Assembly: GCA_963555775.3 (NCBI GenBank)
Contig: CAUVWY020000009.1
Coordinates: 930,001 to 994,000 of the forward strand
Source of the DNA: JAJEDW01 sp963555775
GTDB taxonomy: Bacteria; Acidobacteriota; Terriglobia; 20CM-2-55-15
Direction: 5' to 3'
Length of the DNA stretch: 64,000 bases
The notes under the pieces are model-generated. The model was not told the DNA's origin. It ran no database searches and saw nothing but the letters and a program-made list of their open reading frames with translations. Of this stretch, positions 28,268-38,195 are shown piece by piece (position 1 is the first letter of the stretch; the number at the start of each line of letters is the position of its first letter). The translations under genes were made by a program, and so were the position numbers.

Positions 28268-28977
28268 GTCTTCCATCATCGAATAAGGCCCTGGTGCTTT
28301 TTTCCGGAGGTCAGGATTCCACCACGTGCCTGGCGTGGGCGTTAACCCGGTTCGACGATGTCTACACCATTGGGTTCAATTATGGTCAGCGGCACGCGGT
28401 CGAACTTGAGTGTCGCACCAGGATACTGGAGCAAATTCCGGCCGTTTCCGACTGGGTGGGTTCGATCAAGGGGGACCACTTGGCACGCCTTGATTTCCTC
28501 CCGGCACTCGGAGATTCCGCCTTAACATCGAAACGAAAGATAGAGATAGCGGCATCCGGTTTGCCGGCGACGTTCGTACCCGGGCGCAATATATTCTTCC
28601 TGACTGCCGCCGCTGCGCTTGCCTACCGGTTGGAGATTCGACACATTGTTGGGGGAATGTGCGAAACCGATTTTTCTGGTTATCCAGACTGTCGGGATGA
28701 CGCAATTAAGAGTCTTCAAGTAGCACTTAACATCGGGATGGAAAGCAGGTTCGTGCTTGAGACGCCCTTGATGTGGATAGACAAAGCCGAAACTTGGGAA
28801 CTTGCCCACCAGATTGGTGGCGAACCACTGATCGACATCATTCGAAGAGATACGCACACGTGTTACTTAGGCGATCGGACAATAGAACATGAGTGGGGAT
28901 TCGGATGCGCAACCTGTCCGGCATGCGACCTACGCCGCAATGGTTATTTAGCTTTTCGCAAAAGAACCTTAACCTGA
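28264..28977 (+). CDS. queC: QueC, 7-cyano-7-deazaguanine (preQ0) synthase
   Basis: The 237-residue enzyme has the PP-loop SGGQDST (residues 14-20) and FNYGQRHAVELE. VPGRNIFFLTAAAALAY is a typical QueC core, and the C-terminal zinc site is C200 plus C215, C218 and C221 in GCATCPACDLR. QueC converts 7-carboxy-7-deazaguanine to preQ0 with ATP and ammonia, the base that DpdA inserts. The start is GTG at 28264, overlapping the dpdB stop. All catalytic residues are present. Confidence 0.95.
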   Translation: MSLPSSNKALVLFSGGQDSTTCLAWALTRFDDVYTIGFNYGQRHAVELECRTRILEQIPAVSDWVGSIKGDHLARLDFLPALGDSALTSKRKIEIAASGLPATFVPGRNIFFLTAAAALAYRLEIRHIVGGMCETDFSGYPDCRDDAIKSLQVALNIGMESRFVLETPLMWIDKAETWELAHQIGGEPLIDIIRRDTHTCYLGDRTIEHEWGFGCATCPACDLRRNGYLAFRKRTLT

Positions 28978-28990
28978 GAGGTGATGAGCG

Positions 28991-30079
28991 TTGGATGCAT
29001 CGTATTACCAAATAGCCTGCAGCCGATTCGAGGGCGCGCGCGCCGTGCGGATACTGCCCCAAACTCATCCATCTTACCGTTTGCACGGCCACAGCTTCGT
29101 CGCCAAGACCAGAAAGAAGTTGAAGGACAGCGACATCGCGGGGGGGAGCGCAATTCTGGACGAAGAGCAGTTGTTCTTGGAAAAACTCACAAGCCAGCTT
29201 AATTACCGCTACATCAATGAAATCATAGATATACCAACTGATGAGAACATCGCAAGATGGCTTTTTAAAGGAATAGATTCGGACAGGCTCGATCTCGCTG
29301 GCATTCAAAGCACCCCGAGCCAAGGAGTCGATCTCGATTCATCCGGGAACGCTCATCTTTGGCGAAAGTTCCGCTTCGAAGCCGCTCACCAGTTACCCAA
29401 CGTTCGGCCAGAGCACAAGTGTGGCCGTATGCATGGTCATGGATTCGAAGTCATTATCCACGCTATCCAAGATATTTCGAGCCAGCAGATGGGCATGGAC
29501 TACGACCTGATAGCAACCCACTGGGAATCTGTAAGAAAGCAGATCTCAAACAAATGCTTGAACGATATCCCTGGCCTCGAAAATCCTACCAGTGAGACCA
29601 TCGCACGTTGGATATGGGGGCAACTAAAGGACGAACTGCCAGATTTGTCGTGGGTCACCGTTTTCGAGACAGCCATGGCCGGATGTCATTTTGACGGTTC
29701 GAGCTACAACGTCTGGAAAGAATTTCACTTCGAATCCGCAGTTTCCCAGATGACACACGGAAACAGGTCCCTTTCCTTATTTGGGCATAGTTATAAGATG
29801 CGCTTGCATTGTTCTGGTCCTTTCGATGAACACCTTGGATGGGCCATTGACTATGGAGATATCAAGGACGCGTTCGGCCCGGTGTACACGATATTAGATC
29901 ACCACAATCTGGATGAGATTGCAGGCTTGAATGCAGGATCTCCATTGGAGTTCCTGCAGTGGATTTGGACGAAGACATCATCGGAACTACCGATTCTGGT
30001 GCGGATCGATCTCTTCGAGACACCCGAGCGTGGTGTTGTCTGCACAGGGGGTTTGGATTCCCCGGCACTGCCAACGTAG
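28991..30079 (+). CDS. queD: Triple-domain QueD/PTPS-like protein (6-carboxytetrahydropterin synthase)
   Basis: The 362-residue protein is three QueD/PTPS-type units in tandem, about residues 1-120, 121-242 and 243-362; single-domain QueD is about 120 residues. Unit 1 keeps LHGHSF only. Unit 2 has FEAAHQLP, the catalytic-type Cys in KCGRMHGHGF (C144) and all zinc His (H133, H148, H150), and LNDIPGLENPTSE, but the Asp-His dyad before it is Asn-Lys. Unit 3 lacks the first His yet keeps FGHSY and an LDHHNLDEI dyad and FETPERG. One composite active site is possible. The start TTG 28991 follows AGAGG. The role is to make the pterin precursor used by QueE. Confidence 0.82.
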   Translation: MDASYYQIACSRFEGARAVRILPQTHPSYRLHGHSFVAKTRKKLKDSDIAGGSAILDEEQLFLEKLTSQLNYRYINEIIDIPTDENIARWLFKGIDSDRLDLAGIQSTPSQGVDLDSSGNAHLWRKFRFEAAHQLPNVRPEHKCGRMHGHGFEVIIHAIQDISSQQMGMDYDLIATHWESVRKQISNKCLNDIPGLENPTSETIARWIWGQLKDELPDLSWVTVFETAMAGCHFDGSSYNVWKEFHFESAVSQMTHGNRSLSLFGHSYKMRLHCSGPFDEHLGWAIDYGDIKDAFGPVYTILDHHNLDEIAGLNAGSPLEFLQWIWTKTSSELPILVRIDLFETPERGVVCTGGLDSPALPT

Positions 30080-30091
30080 CTGTGGCTCCAC

Positions 30092-30733
30092 ATGACATAT
30101 TCGGTAAAGGAAATATTCCCGACGTTACAGGGTGAAGGTGCGCAGTCAGGACGGGCAGCCGTGTTTTTAAGGTTTAGCGGTTGCAATCTATGGAGTGGTT
30201 TGGAGCGTGATCGTTCGACCGCAATCTGCAGGTTCTGTGATACGGATTTTGTGGGTGCTGATGGCCCCGGGGGCGGCAATTTTCCAACTGCAGAGTCCCT
30301 CGCGGTCCGGATCGAAAACTGCTGGGTAAGCCAGGCTGGGAAAGAAGGACCCCGATTTGTCGTATTTACAGGCGGAGAACCTGCCCTGCAGGTTGATGAC
30401 GGCTTGATTGCAAACCTTCATGCGCTTGAATTCGAAATTGCAATAGAGACGAATGGCACTTTATCCATACCAGATGCCGTTGATTGGGTGTGTGTCAGTC
30501 CAAAAGCCGGTGCGCAGTTGAAGATTGAGACGGGCAATGAACTAAAAGTTGTGTTCCCACAAAGAGGGATGAATATGGAGGCCCTGTCGGCTCTCGATTT
30601 CCAACACTATTATGTTCAGCCAATGGATGGTCCCAGGATCGAACAAAACACCAAAGCGGCCATCGCTTATTGTCGTAAGCACCCGCAATGGCGCCTTTCA
30701 GTTCAGTCGCACAAATATCTAGGTATTCCCTGA
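30092..30733 (+). CDS. queE: QueE, 7-carboxy-7-deazaguanine synthase (radical SAM)
   Basis: The 213-residue enzyme has FPTLQGEGAQSGRAAVFLRF and then the QueE-specific iron-sulfur motif C31-x14-C46-x2-C49, with the long first gap filled by a Ser/Arg-rich insert. FTGGEPALQ and ETNGTLSIP are the SAM-binding and substrate segments, and VSPKAG and QPMDGP follow. QueE rearranges 6-carboxytetrahydropterin to the 7-deazaguanine ring. It lies 12 nt after queD and ends the plus-strand arm. No folE is present in the window, so the first step must be provided elsewhere in the genome. Confidence 0.93.
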   Translation: MTYSVKEIFPTLQGEGAQSGRAAVFLRFSGCNLWSGLERDRSTAICRFCDTDFVGADGPGGGNFPTAESLAVRIENCWVSQAGKEGPRFVVFTGGEPALQVDDGLIANLHALEFEIAIETNGTLSIPDAVDWVCVSPKAGAQLKIETGNELKVVFPQRGMNMEALSALDFQHYYVQPMDGPRIEQNTKAAIAYCRKHPQWRLSVQSHKYLGIP

Positions 30734-30980
30734 TCGTCGGCTATGTGTTGGCGATCACGAGAAAGTGAAGTTTTTGGAACACGCGCCGGCCGATCACTCA
30801 GTCGATTGCGTATTCCGGCGAAAGCCACCAGTGATTCCGAAGTGAAAGTGAACCCCGCCTACCGGCGGGGCGATCTGTTCGCCAAACGTCGCCAGATGAT
30901 GCAATCGTGGACAGACTACCCTCAGCAGTAACACGTGGGGCGGGCAGCGTCGGCGTACAGGCACACAGCGAGTGCCTCGT
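30734..30980. other. Gap between convergent Dpd arms with a recombinase-like remnant
   Basis: On the plus strand an open frame ends at 30931 with NPAYRRGDLFAKRRQMMQSW, which resembles the C-terminal tail of some tyrosine recombinases/integrases. A TTCCGGCGAAAG-type block just before it resembles IS21/IS66-border debris. Nothing here could make a functional enzyme. The gap is the meeting point of the two arms; I see no clear hairpin terminator. Confidence 0.35.
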
Positions 30981-33227
30981 TCAGGTCGGCACGACCTGCA
31001 AGCGTTCACGCAACGCTGCGACCAAACTGGCGCTGCCTTGGCCTCTAGCGTACAGAGTGCACGCACCGCTTGGCCTGTGAGACTCGATGAATGCCGTCGC
31101 ACTGTGTTTTGCTGCCGCCGTTGCGATGACGAACACGTCGGATGTGGCGGACGCACCTCTTAGAGCCGGCGAGCCGCCCACGTGATCATGGAATATGTTG
31201 ACCCGGACTCCAGGGCACAGTTCCCGCACGACTAGCGCGGCGCGGCGAAGCGCGGACTCTTGTAATGAGTACAGAGCCACTTTCTTTCCATCCAAGGTGT
31301 CCCACTCCGACGGGAGTTGAGGTCTATCCTGTACCGGTTCTGGCTGGGTAACAGCTTCGGCCACACCGAGTTCTTCAGCCAGGTGTTGCAGGAGAACGAT
31401 GTCTGCCCTGTCGACACGTCGGTACCAGCGTCGAAAGAGCCCCGCAATCGCAACGACGAACCCCTGTCTCTCAGAGGGCGCGGGACAGGCTGCGTTCACA
31501 ACGATCTCGACCGCCTCGAGTGCGATCGTGGCAACGGACGGTGTCTCGACGGCGTTGATCGCGGATGACAGTTGCCCAAGAAGTTCGCGGTAGTCAGCAA
31601 TTGTAACGCCCAACTGGAGCCTCACATCGACGACCTTCAAGAGCACGCTGACCTGAGGCAGCGACACCTGGTCGTCGACCGCGATTACGAAGAAGAGGCT
31701 CTCGAATACCACCTTCAGCCTCGGATCTAGTCCACTGCGCAAGCAAAACGTTAGAAAATAGGGCAGTGCGTCCCTAAGCGCCTCCTGGCCCCAACTCGCT
31801 CGATCGCGGAGGAGGAGATCCGCCACCTTTTGAACCGCCAACGGATCTCTGGCGAACTTGTCGACACTCCACTCTCGAGAGGCTATCTCCGCGACTGACA
31901 CAGCGGATGACCACGATTCTGGCAGCGTCAGACGTGTTAGCCACATCGCCCATGTCGTCGGTAGTTCCACGACGTCAGAATCTGTCACGGCAGCAGCACT
32001 GAGTTGTTTTAAAGAACCGACAATACGCCCGAGAACCGCGTTGTGCGCCAGCCGTGATCGCCCGTCCACTGACAGACCTTCGACGGATTCCAGTGCGACC
32101 TGAGCGGCTGACAGCGTTTCCATATCTCGCGCGCAACGAATCAAGAGTGCAGTTCGCTCAAAAGATGGTGGGAGGACGGCAACAAGGCTATAGGCGCGAT
32201 CAATGTCAGCCTCGCCAAAGGCCGCACGCGCCTCCGCGAGAGGGTCACCTTCGGGCAGACCGACCTGCGCCTCCTCGAGGGCGGCGAGCATAGTCAGATA
32301 TTCACGATGCGAAGAACCCGGTGGGTATCGCTCAAGGACCGCTTCCGCAGCGACTAGCCTTGCTGGTGCCGACGCAAGGGCAGCCAGCAGAAAACTGACG
32401 TCCACTTCATAACCTGAGAGACCCGCGCGCGATCGATACAGATCGCGGAAGCGCGGGAGAATGTCCGAGCGGAAGTAGCCGATGGCGTCCGCAGCATCAC
32501 GTCCAACTTCGAATTCCTGGAGGCACGAGCGGTACACGGCGCCGATCAAGGCCTCAGTTACCCGCCGCGGACGTGGCATTGCGATCAAAGCATCAAGTTC
32601 CGGAAGGGCCAGGATCGCGTCCCCGTAGCCGCCGACCGCGAGACATCGTACCTCAAGGAATAGAAGATTTGCCGCGCCAAGGTGGCCTGACGAACGCAAT
32701 TCATCGATCAATCCGCGCGCAGCGGTTTCGTCGCGCATAAGCAACGCGTACTCGAAATCACGAAGAACTCTGCCGACTGCGCGTAGTCGACGTGCGTGCC
32801 TTGCGGGACGTTCGCCACGTAGCCGGATCAGGAGACGGAGGCGCTCCCGAGCAATATCAAGGATGGCGTGTTCCGAAACGTCAAGTCGGAAGGCATTGCT
32901 TCCGCATCGGGCCAGTACTGATGCCTCGACGCTGTCATTTTGATCGAGACGCTCAAACTGGTTACTTGAATCGCAGTAGCTCGGCCCAAGAAACGCCCGC
33001 ACCTCGTCGCGGGCGTTTCGCGCAGCACGCGGAGACGAACAGAGTATGTACCACTGCACTTGTCCACTGTCCCGCACGCGAGGGAGCACGAGAACCTCTG
33101 GATTACGCCGCAGGTCATCGAGGAACGGATCGAGCCTGTCCTGCACGTCGCGTGGAAGTGAACCTGCCTGAATCGCATCCCAGCGCAGACGATTGCCTGG
33201 GCCGAAGAACGTCTCTTCGAAGGTCAC
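30981..33227 (-). CDS. dpdD: DpdD, restriction-arm protein of the Dpd system
   Basis: The 748-residue protein begins FEETFFGPGNRLRWDAI and continues as a mostly helical, Arg/Leu/Ala-rich chain. A C-terminal Rossmann-like segment reads KKVALYSLQESALRRAALVV, then VFVIATAAAKHSATAFIE. The opening and the position at the end of the dpdE-K operon match proteins named DpdD; no enzymatic activity is established. The start is GTG 33227, overlapping the dpdK stop (GTGA). The frame is intact. The C-terminal segment looks like a nucleotide- or partner-sensing domain, which is inference. Confidence 0.75.
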   Translation of the reverse strand: MTFEETFFGPGNRLRWDAIQAGSLPRDVQDRLDPFLDDLRRNPEVLVLPRVRDSGQVQWYILCSSPRAARNARDEVRAFLGPSYCDSSNQFERLDQNDSVEASVLARCGSNAFRLDVSEHAILDIARERLRLLIRLRGERPARHARRLRAVGRVLRDFEYALLMRDETAARGLIDELRSSGHLGAANLLFLEVRCLAVGGYGDAILALPELDALIAMPRPRRVTEALIGAVYRSCLQEFEVGRDAADAIGYFRSDILPRFRDLYRSRAGLSGYEVDVSFLLAALASAPARLVAAEAVLERYPPGSSHREYLTMLAALEEAQVGLPEGDPLAEARAAFGEADIDRAYSLVAVLPPSFERTALLIRCARDMETLSAAQVALESVEGLSVDGRSRLAHNAVLGRIVGSLKQLSAAAVTDSDVVELPTTWAMWLTRLTLPESWSSAVSVAEIASREWSVDKFARDPLAVQKVADLLLRDRASWGQEALRDALPYFLTFCLRSGLDPRLKVVFESLFFVIAVDDQVSLPQVSVLLKVVDVRLQLGVTIADYRELLGQLSSAINAVETPSVATIALEAVEIVVNAACPAPSERQGFVVAIAGLFRRWYRRVDRADIVLLQHLAEELGVAEAVTQPEPVQDRPQLPSEWDTLDGKKVALYSLQESALRRAALVVRELCPGVRVNIFHDHVGGSPALRGASATSDVFVIATAAAKHSATAFIESHRPSGACTLYARGQGSASLVAALRERLQVVPT

Positions 33228-33742
33228 GCCACACCCCCATATTCCTTCCGAAAGGCGAGTCGCAGTTGCTCGACGCTACCGCGCTCATTCTGGAAGACAA
33301 GCATTTCCGTGAGGCGCTCCAGTCCGTTGAATGTCAGGTTCATTGAACCGAGCAGCGAGTACCGGTCACCGACAATACCCTTGGCATGCAGTTCCGAACG
33401 CTCATGGAAGATCACTGCTTCCGGTCTACCCACGGCCTGGAGTCCATCCAGGACCTGGCGATTACCCGCATCTGCTCGCGCCGCGATCACGACAGTCGTC
33501 CCTCGGTCGACAAGTTCTCGAAGCACGCGGCTTAGACGCACCTCCGCGCGAGGAAAGTCCGGGCAGAGAGACAGAAACGACCCGGTGCTGTTGTCGAGGA
33601 CGGGGATGTCGCGCAGCCACGGCGACACGATCCAAAGGCAGCGGCTCGGCATCAAGAGTTCTGACGCGAAGATGAGTTGCAGCAATTCCTGAGCGGACTT
33701 TCTTGCGTCAACCGCGGTTTGCAGGAACTGGCGCGTTGTCAC
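33224..33742 (-). CDS. dpdK: DpdK, phospholipase D-like protein
   Basis: The 172-residue protein has one HKD-type motif, LHAKGIVGDRYSLLGSMN (H119, K121, N135), preceded by LWIVSPWLRDIPVLDN. A single-motif PLD protein would need to dimerise to form an active site, as in PLD-type nucleases such as BfiI and Nuc. In the Dpd system DpdK is the candidate nuclease of the restriction arm. The start is GTG 33742, overlapping the dpdJ stop, and its stop overlaps the dpdD start. The gene is intact, but it lies downstream of a multiply interrupted dpdJ, so its expression may be affected. Confidence 0.85.
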   Translation of the reverse strand: MTTRQFLQTAVDARKSAQELLQLIFASELLMPSRCLWIVSPWLRDIPVLDNSTGSFLSLCPDFPRAEVRLSRVLRELVDRGTTVVIAARADAGNRQVLDGLQAVGRPEAVIFHERSELHAKGIVGDRYSLLGSMNLTFNGLERLTEMLVFQNERGSVEQLRLAFRKEYGGVA

Positions 33743-34781
33743 TGAAAGGCCTCTGGCAATTCAACTGCGGCCTTGAAGCGGCCGCCGTCACGGCGAATCC
33801 CGGTCACGCGTGCGTGAACAAGAATGGCCTCTGAGTCAACCGGTTCTGCGCCGATTCGCAGCAATGCGTCCGCGAGTTGTCCGCCGTTGTCGGCAGCGGC
33901 GACAAGTTCGGCCGATCCATCTTCAAGTAGGACGCGCGCGAGTTCGTCGAACCAGTTGGCATTGGAAACAGCGATTTGCCGTACCGACCACGAGACTGCA
34001 GCTATTACGAGCAGTCGATCAGACTCTGGGAGTCGTTCAAATGGGTTCCATGCACGTAGCGATTCTGCTCGGATCTGTGCTCCACGAGGCCAGAACATGC
34101 TGTATAGAACGCCGAAGCGCCACGCACGGCGTGCACTCTCGGAATCACCCGCCGGCGTCACGCCGAGCGCCCGCTCCAAAGTTGCATCCGAACTCTTGAC
34201 TAGAGCAAAGACCCGAGCGTCAATTTCGACATTGAGTGCGACTTCCGCAGCCTGCCATTCGCGTGCTAGCGCCGCAGCAAAGCAGTCCATGTTTCCGCTC
34301 GTTCCAGATCCCAGCAAGCGTGTATTGACCGACACCATGAGCGTTGTGGTCGGCTGGATGTCACGGCGGGCGAGTTCACTCCGCAGGGCCGTTTGCGCAC
34401 GGAGGCCCTCTCTGTGGGACGTTGCGACACGGACTGCACTGAACGCGTTCACCAAAGAGGAGTGTTCTGGTCTCGCCGAAGACACCATGTCCAGGATGCG
34501 GGCGAGTTCGTCACCGATGGCCTCCAAATCAGAACCACTGAGCACGTCGTCTAATAGTCGGCAATATCTTCTCGGGTCCTCCACATACCGCGCAAAAAAC
34601 TCCTCGACAAATCCGCCGCCACCGATCGTCGTCTCCGTGATCCACAACTCGTCCACGTGTTCACCCGCCTCTGCGTCTTGAGCATTCTCGCGATTGACGT
34701 ACGCGTTCAGATCCAATGCAAGAGCCCCTGGGTCCATTCGAGGACACAGATTGTGAGCTCCTTCGACGAGCGCAGATCCTA

Positions 34782-34905
34782 GCAGCCTGTCGGACTTTCG
34801 GCGTAAGTCCTTTGTTTTCAACAACGGCCCTTTTTAGCCCGAAACGGTAAACACAGTCATATGAATGACTTAGGTTTTTGATTCGGTGTTAGTCCGACAG
34901 GCTGC
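34782..34905. mobile_element. MITE copy 2 inside dpdJ
   Basis: This copy appears identical by eye to the 124-bp element at 17805-17928, in the same orientation, with TA on both sides (34780-34781 and 34906-34907) in a CTAG context. It supplies the stop codon for the upstream dpdJ piece and a spurious start for the downstream piece. Removal of 126 bp restores the dpdJ frame. Confidence 0.9.
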
Positions 34906-36324
34906 TAGCGTCGACTTGAATCGGGCTCGTAACCATACCTCCCAATTTTCATCAATCGGTGACCAGAGGACGTGCGCAGCCTGATGGAGTGCGTCTCTCG
35001 TTGCCGGCAAATCGAGCAAATCTGCGAGCTCCTGTAAGCGGCGCGGCAGATCTTGGTCATCCGTGTCGTTCAGGTCGGATCCGTTCCATTGAAGGATCGT
35101 TTCCAGCACTTCTTTAATCGTCGTCCTGGATGTTTTTCGATTTACTGCGCCTTCAGCCGACTCCAGGTCAAGCTCTGTTCGCAAGGCTTCGGCCGTGACC
35201 GTTGACAGATAGGTCTGCGACAGCCAATCTCGCTGAAACGTGTTTGATATACCATCCAAGGCCGGCGAGTCGCGAATGAGGTCTCGAAAGCGTGCCGTCC
35301 GGAGTCCGCGTACAAGACGACCATCGCCCATGCAGAGTTCGTGCAACCGTTCGGGATAGGCGAACTTGACCTGTATTCCATCGACATCTGCTGCGAAGCC
35401 CACTGCGGCAGGCTGCTCGCCTACCTCGGTGGCGTAGACAAATCGTAACGAATAGACAGTCTGTGGCTGCCGCCCACGGCCGACGGAAGCCGTTGCCCCC
35501 ATTGAGAAGCGCCGAAGTTCGACTGGCAAACCCAATTGGTGCGTGTGCACCCACATTGCTAGAAGAACCGACTGCCAGACGGATCCGTGCGGAAGATCGA
35601 TCTCATGACCAACGGCTGTTGGAATGATCTCCGAGCGCCATTCAGGAAAGGAGTTCGACGACTGCTGGACATCAAGTGGCGTTTGGTCGACATCAATCGC
35701 GAACGGACGAAATACGGGAATCTCGCGTTCCTGTCCATCGGGCTCGACGTAATGGGAGTACCCGAGGTCAAGACGGTCACCCGCCGGACAAAAGTCGTCG
35801 ACAGAAACGCGATCTCCGTCCCCCGGGGCGATCCAATGGCGTTGACCGCCGGTGGACACGCCAAAGCGCCGAGAAACACGGCCCGGAGAAAACTCACGTA
35901 GCGCCTGCGCGATCGGCATCAATTCGGTCCGCGGTTCGCCCCGGCCGTATGCTGGGAGGCGAACGGCGACATCCGGCACCTGTAAATCGCTGAAGAGCGT
36001 CCGAGGAAGGAACTCCGGTAGAGGCGCTCTTGGAGTGTGCGGCTCAAGTGCAGGGCTGGAGGCCCGTCTCCAGCCTCGCTCGAGTCGGCGGAGCAAAGTG
36101 GGGACCGCTTCCGTCATGAGAGCGCGAGGAGGTTCCCACATGACGGCACTGACCTCATCCGGATCGATAGCGAGCGAGCGAGCGATAAATCCGGCGAACT
36201 CATCCCGAACAGAGCTTTCCTCAAGCAGCGTCGTCAAATACTGGACGTATAGCGCTTGACGCTCTCCCACATCGCGTGACACTTGGCCGTTCTTAATCTG
36301 AAGTTCCCCCGCCAGTATGGACGT

Positions 36325-38195
36325 ATCTAGCTGAGAAATAAGAACAAATCAGGATATGGAAATGTCGGCTACTGGGAACGTCTTGATCAGTTCGGCAGCG
36401 CGCCGTTGCAGAGGGGTGGGTTCGGTGAGGCGTTCGAGAGGCGGGCCGTCGGGATCGGTTTGGAGTCGGCAGGCGCACCGGCATTGGGTCGCCAACTCGG
36501 CGAGCAGGGTGGACATGCTGTGCAAGGGCAAACCGTCATCGGTCCGGCGGCGGTTCTTCTTGGCCTTCGCCGTGTCGGACGCCTGGGCGGGCAAGACGGG
36601 ATCGCGCGTGGCGCGTTGCAGGTCGAGTTCTTCGTCGTGGAACAGCAACGGCGCGAGCGCCTGGCGCAGGTGCCATTCGACGTAGTAGGCGAGCATGCAC
36701 AGGAAGATATGGGCGCGCACACGCGACTCGGTGCGATGGTATATGGGCCGTATCCGCAAGTCCACGGTCTTCAGGGACCGAAAGGCGCGTTCGACGCGGG
36801 CGAGGTTCTTGTAGCCGCGGACCACTGCGGCGGCGTCCAGTCGCGTGGCCGGTTCGCTGGTGCGGACGACGTAGTACCCGTCCAGGGCCGCTTCGCGTTC
36901 AATGGCGGCGGTCTTGCGCTGGTAGGTGAAGCGGTGGTCTTCAATGACGGTTTCGAAGTGCTTGGCCATCTTGAAGCGGTTCTGCGCGCGCCCGACTTTC
37001 TCGGCAATGGCGGTCGCGGTCAGCGGCGTCCGGGTCCGCCGCGCCACCTGGCGCTGGATCTTGCCGAACGCCTCTTCGGTGGCCGTGAGCAGCGCGTCGC
37101 GTTTGCGCCGGCGGCGCTCGGCCAGTACCGGGTTGTGGCAGACCACGAGCCGCTCGTCCGGGTACGCCGCGACGGTGATTTCGGCCAGGTTCCGCGCATC
37201 GAACAACGACGTTTGCACCGCGCCCTGCTCGAACAACCGGCGAATGTCGGTATGCCGCAACGCCGAAATCCAGCCTAACCCCGGGTGCTGTTTGAGATGG
37301 TCGATCTGCGTCTGCGTCAGCATGCCGCGATCGCCCACCAGCACCACCCGTTCGAGACCGAAGCGATCGCGCAGTTTCGCCACCTGGTCCGGAACCGTGT
37401 TCGGATCGGCCGTGTTGCCCTCATAGGCCTGTATGGCCACCGGCCGCCCCGCCGCATCGGTCATCAACCCATAGACCACGATGGGCCGTCCCCGCTTGCC
37501 GTCGCGGCTGTAACCGAACTGGGCCAGGGCACAGGCGCGCCCTTCGTAATAGCTGCTGCTGACGTCATAGAGCACGTGCCCGCTGTCGGTCAGATGCCGC
37601 GCGGCCAGCCGCCGTTCAATCCGCTCCTGACGCTCCAGCACCCAGTCCATGGCGTCGTAGAGATCGTCCTCATCGGCGTTGTCGAGCGCCAATTCCTGAG
37701 CCAGCGTGGTGGTGTGCCACAGCCGCGTGGCGGCGAGCTTGGACGTGGGCGCCAGGAGGCGCTGGACCAGCATCGCCAGCACCAGGTCGCGCGGCCGGGA
37801 CCGTTTGCGGTCGAGCACGGCCGGCAGGTCGAGACGGCGCAGCAGGTGCAGGATCAGTGCGACATGGCCGTGCGGCAGCGTACGGTCGATGGTGAAGGCC
37901 TCCTCGGGGTGGACCAGGGGTTGGTCCTTGAGCAGTTGGCGGAGGCGGGCGACTTTCGGCGCGGGCCAATGGGAGAGATTGGCGATGGTGCGTTTGTGGA
38001 CGCGATGGCCTTCGCGCCAGCCTTCCCGCAGCAGGACGGCGGGTGGCGAGTTGCGGTTGGGAACAGTTTCAACGTACATGGGAACATAATGTACGTGAAA
38101 TAGCTGATTAATGCAACACCACAATGAGCAAAAAGATTCTCATACATGGGAACATCTGGCGCTTTTCTGCCGAGGCATAATGCTCCCTAATTCAA
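36325..38195 (-). mobile_element. IS1634-family insertion sequence in dpdJ
   Basis: The 1871-bp element is flanked by a 5-bp direct repeat GACGT (36320-36324 and 38196-38200) and carries one transposase gene. The terminal inverted repeats are weak (TAGCTGAGAAATAAG against TAGGGAGCATTATG). The borders are supported because removing the element plus one GACGT rejoins dpdJ in frame. Confidence 0.88.
36349..38079 (-). CDS. IS1634-family DDE transposase
   Basis: The protein of about 576 residues has the IS1634/IS4-superfamily layout. VLYDVSSSYYEGR carries the first acidic residue, LERVVLVGDRGMLTQTQI the second, and YKNLARVERAFRSLKTVDL the third. The frame is open to 38124, but ATG 38079 (MYVETVPNRNSPP) is the likely start because the 15 residues before it lie at the IS edge and are not typical. 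The gene looks intact. It inserted in the same transcription direction as dpdJ. Confidence 0.9.
   Translation of the reverse strand: MYVETVPNRNSPPAVLLREGWREGHRVHKRTIANLSHWPAPKVARLRQLLKDQPLVHPEEAFTIDRTLPHGHVALILHLLRRLDLPAVLDRKRSRPRDLVLAMLVQRLLAPTSKLAATRLWHTTTLAQELALDNADEDDLYDAMDWVLERQERIERRLAARHLTDSGHVLYDVSSSYYEGRACALAQFGYSRDGKRGRPIVVYGLMTDAAGRPVAIQAYEGNTADPNTVPDQVAKLRDRFGLERVVLVGDRGMLTQTQIDHLKQHPGLGWISALRHTDIRRLFEQGAVQTSLFDARNLAEITVAAYPDERLVVCHNPVLAERRRRKRDALLTATEEAFGKIQRQVARRTRTPLTATAIAEKVGRAQNRFKMAKHFETVIEDHRFTYQRKTAAIEREAALDGYYVVRTSEPATRLDAAAVVRGYKNLARVERAFRSLKTVDLRIRPIYHRTESRVRAHIFLCMLAYYVEWHLRQALAPLLFHDEELDLQRATRDPVLPAQASDTAKAKKNRRRTDDGLPLHSMSTLLAELATQCRCACRLQTDPDGPPLERLTEPTPLQRRAAELIKTFPVADISIS

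Noticed and set aside
33739..36282. Two independent hypothetical genes after the IS1634
   Set aside because: Both are pieces of dpdJ; their odd ends (a stop and a start) come from the MITE, and removal restores one frame.
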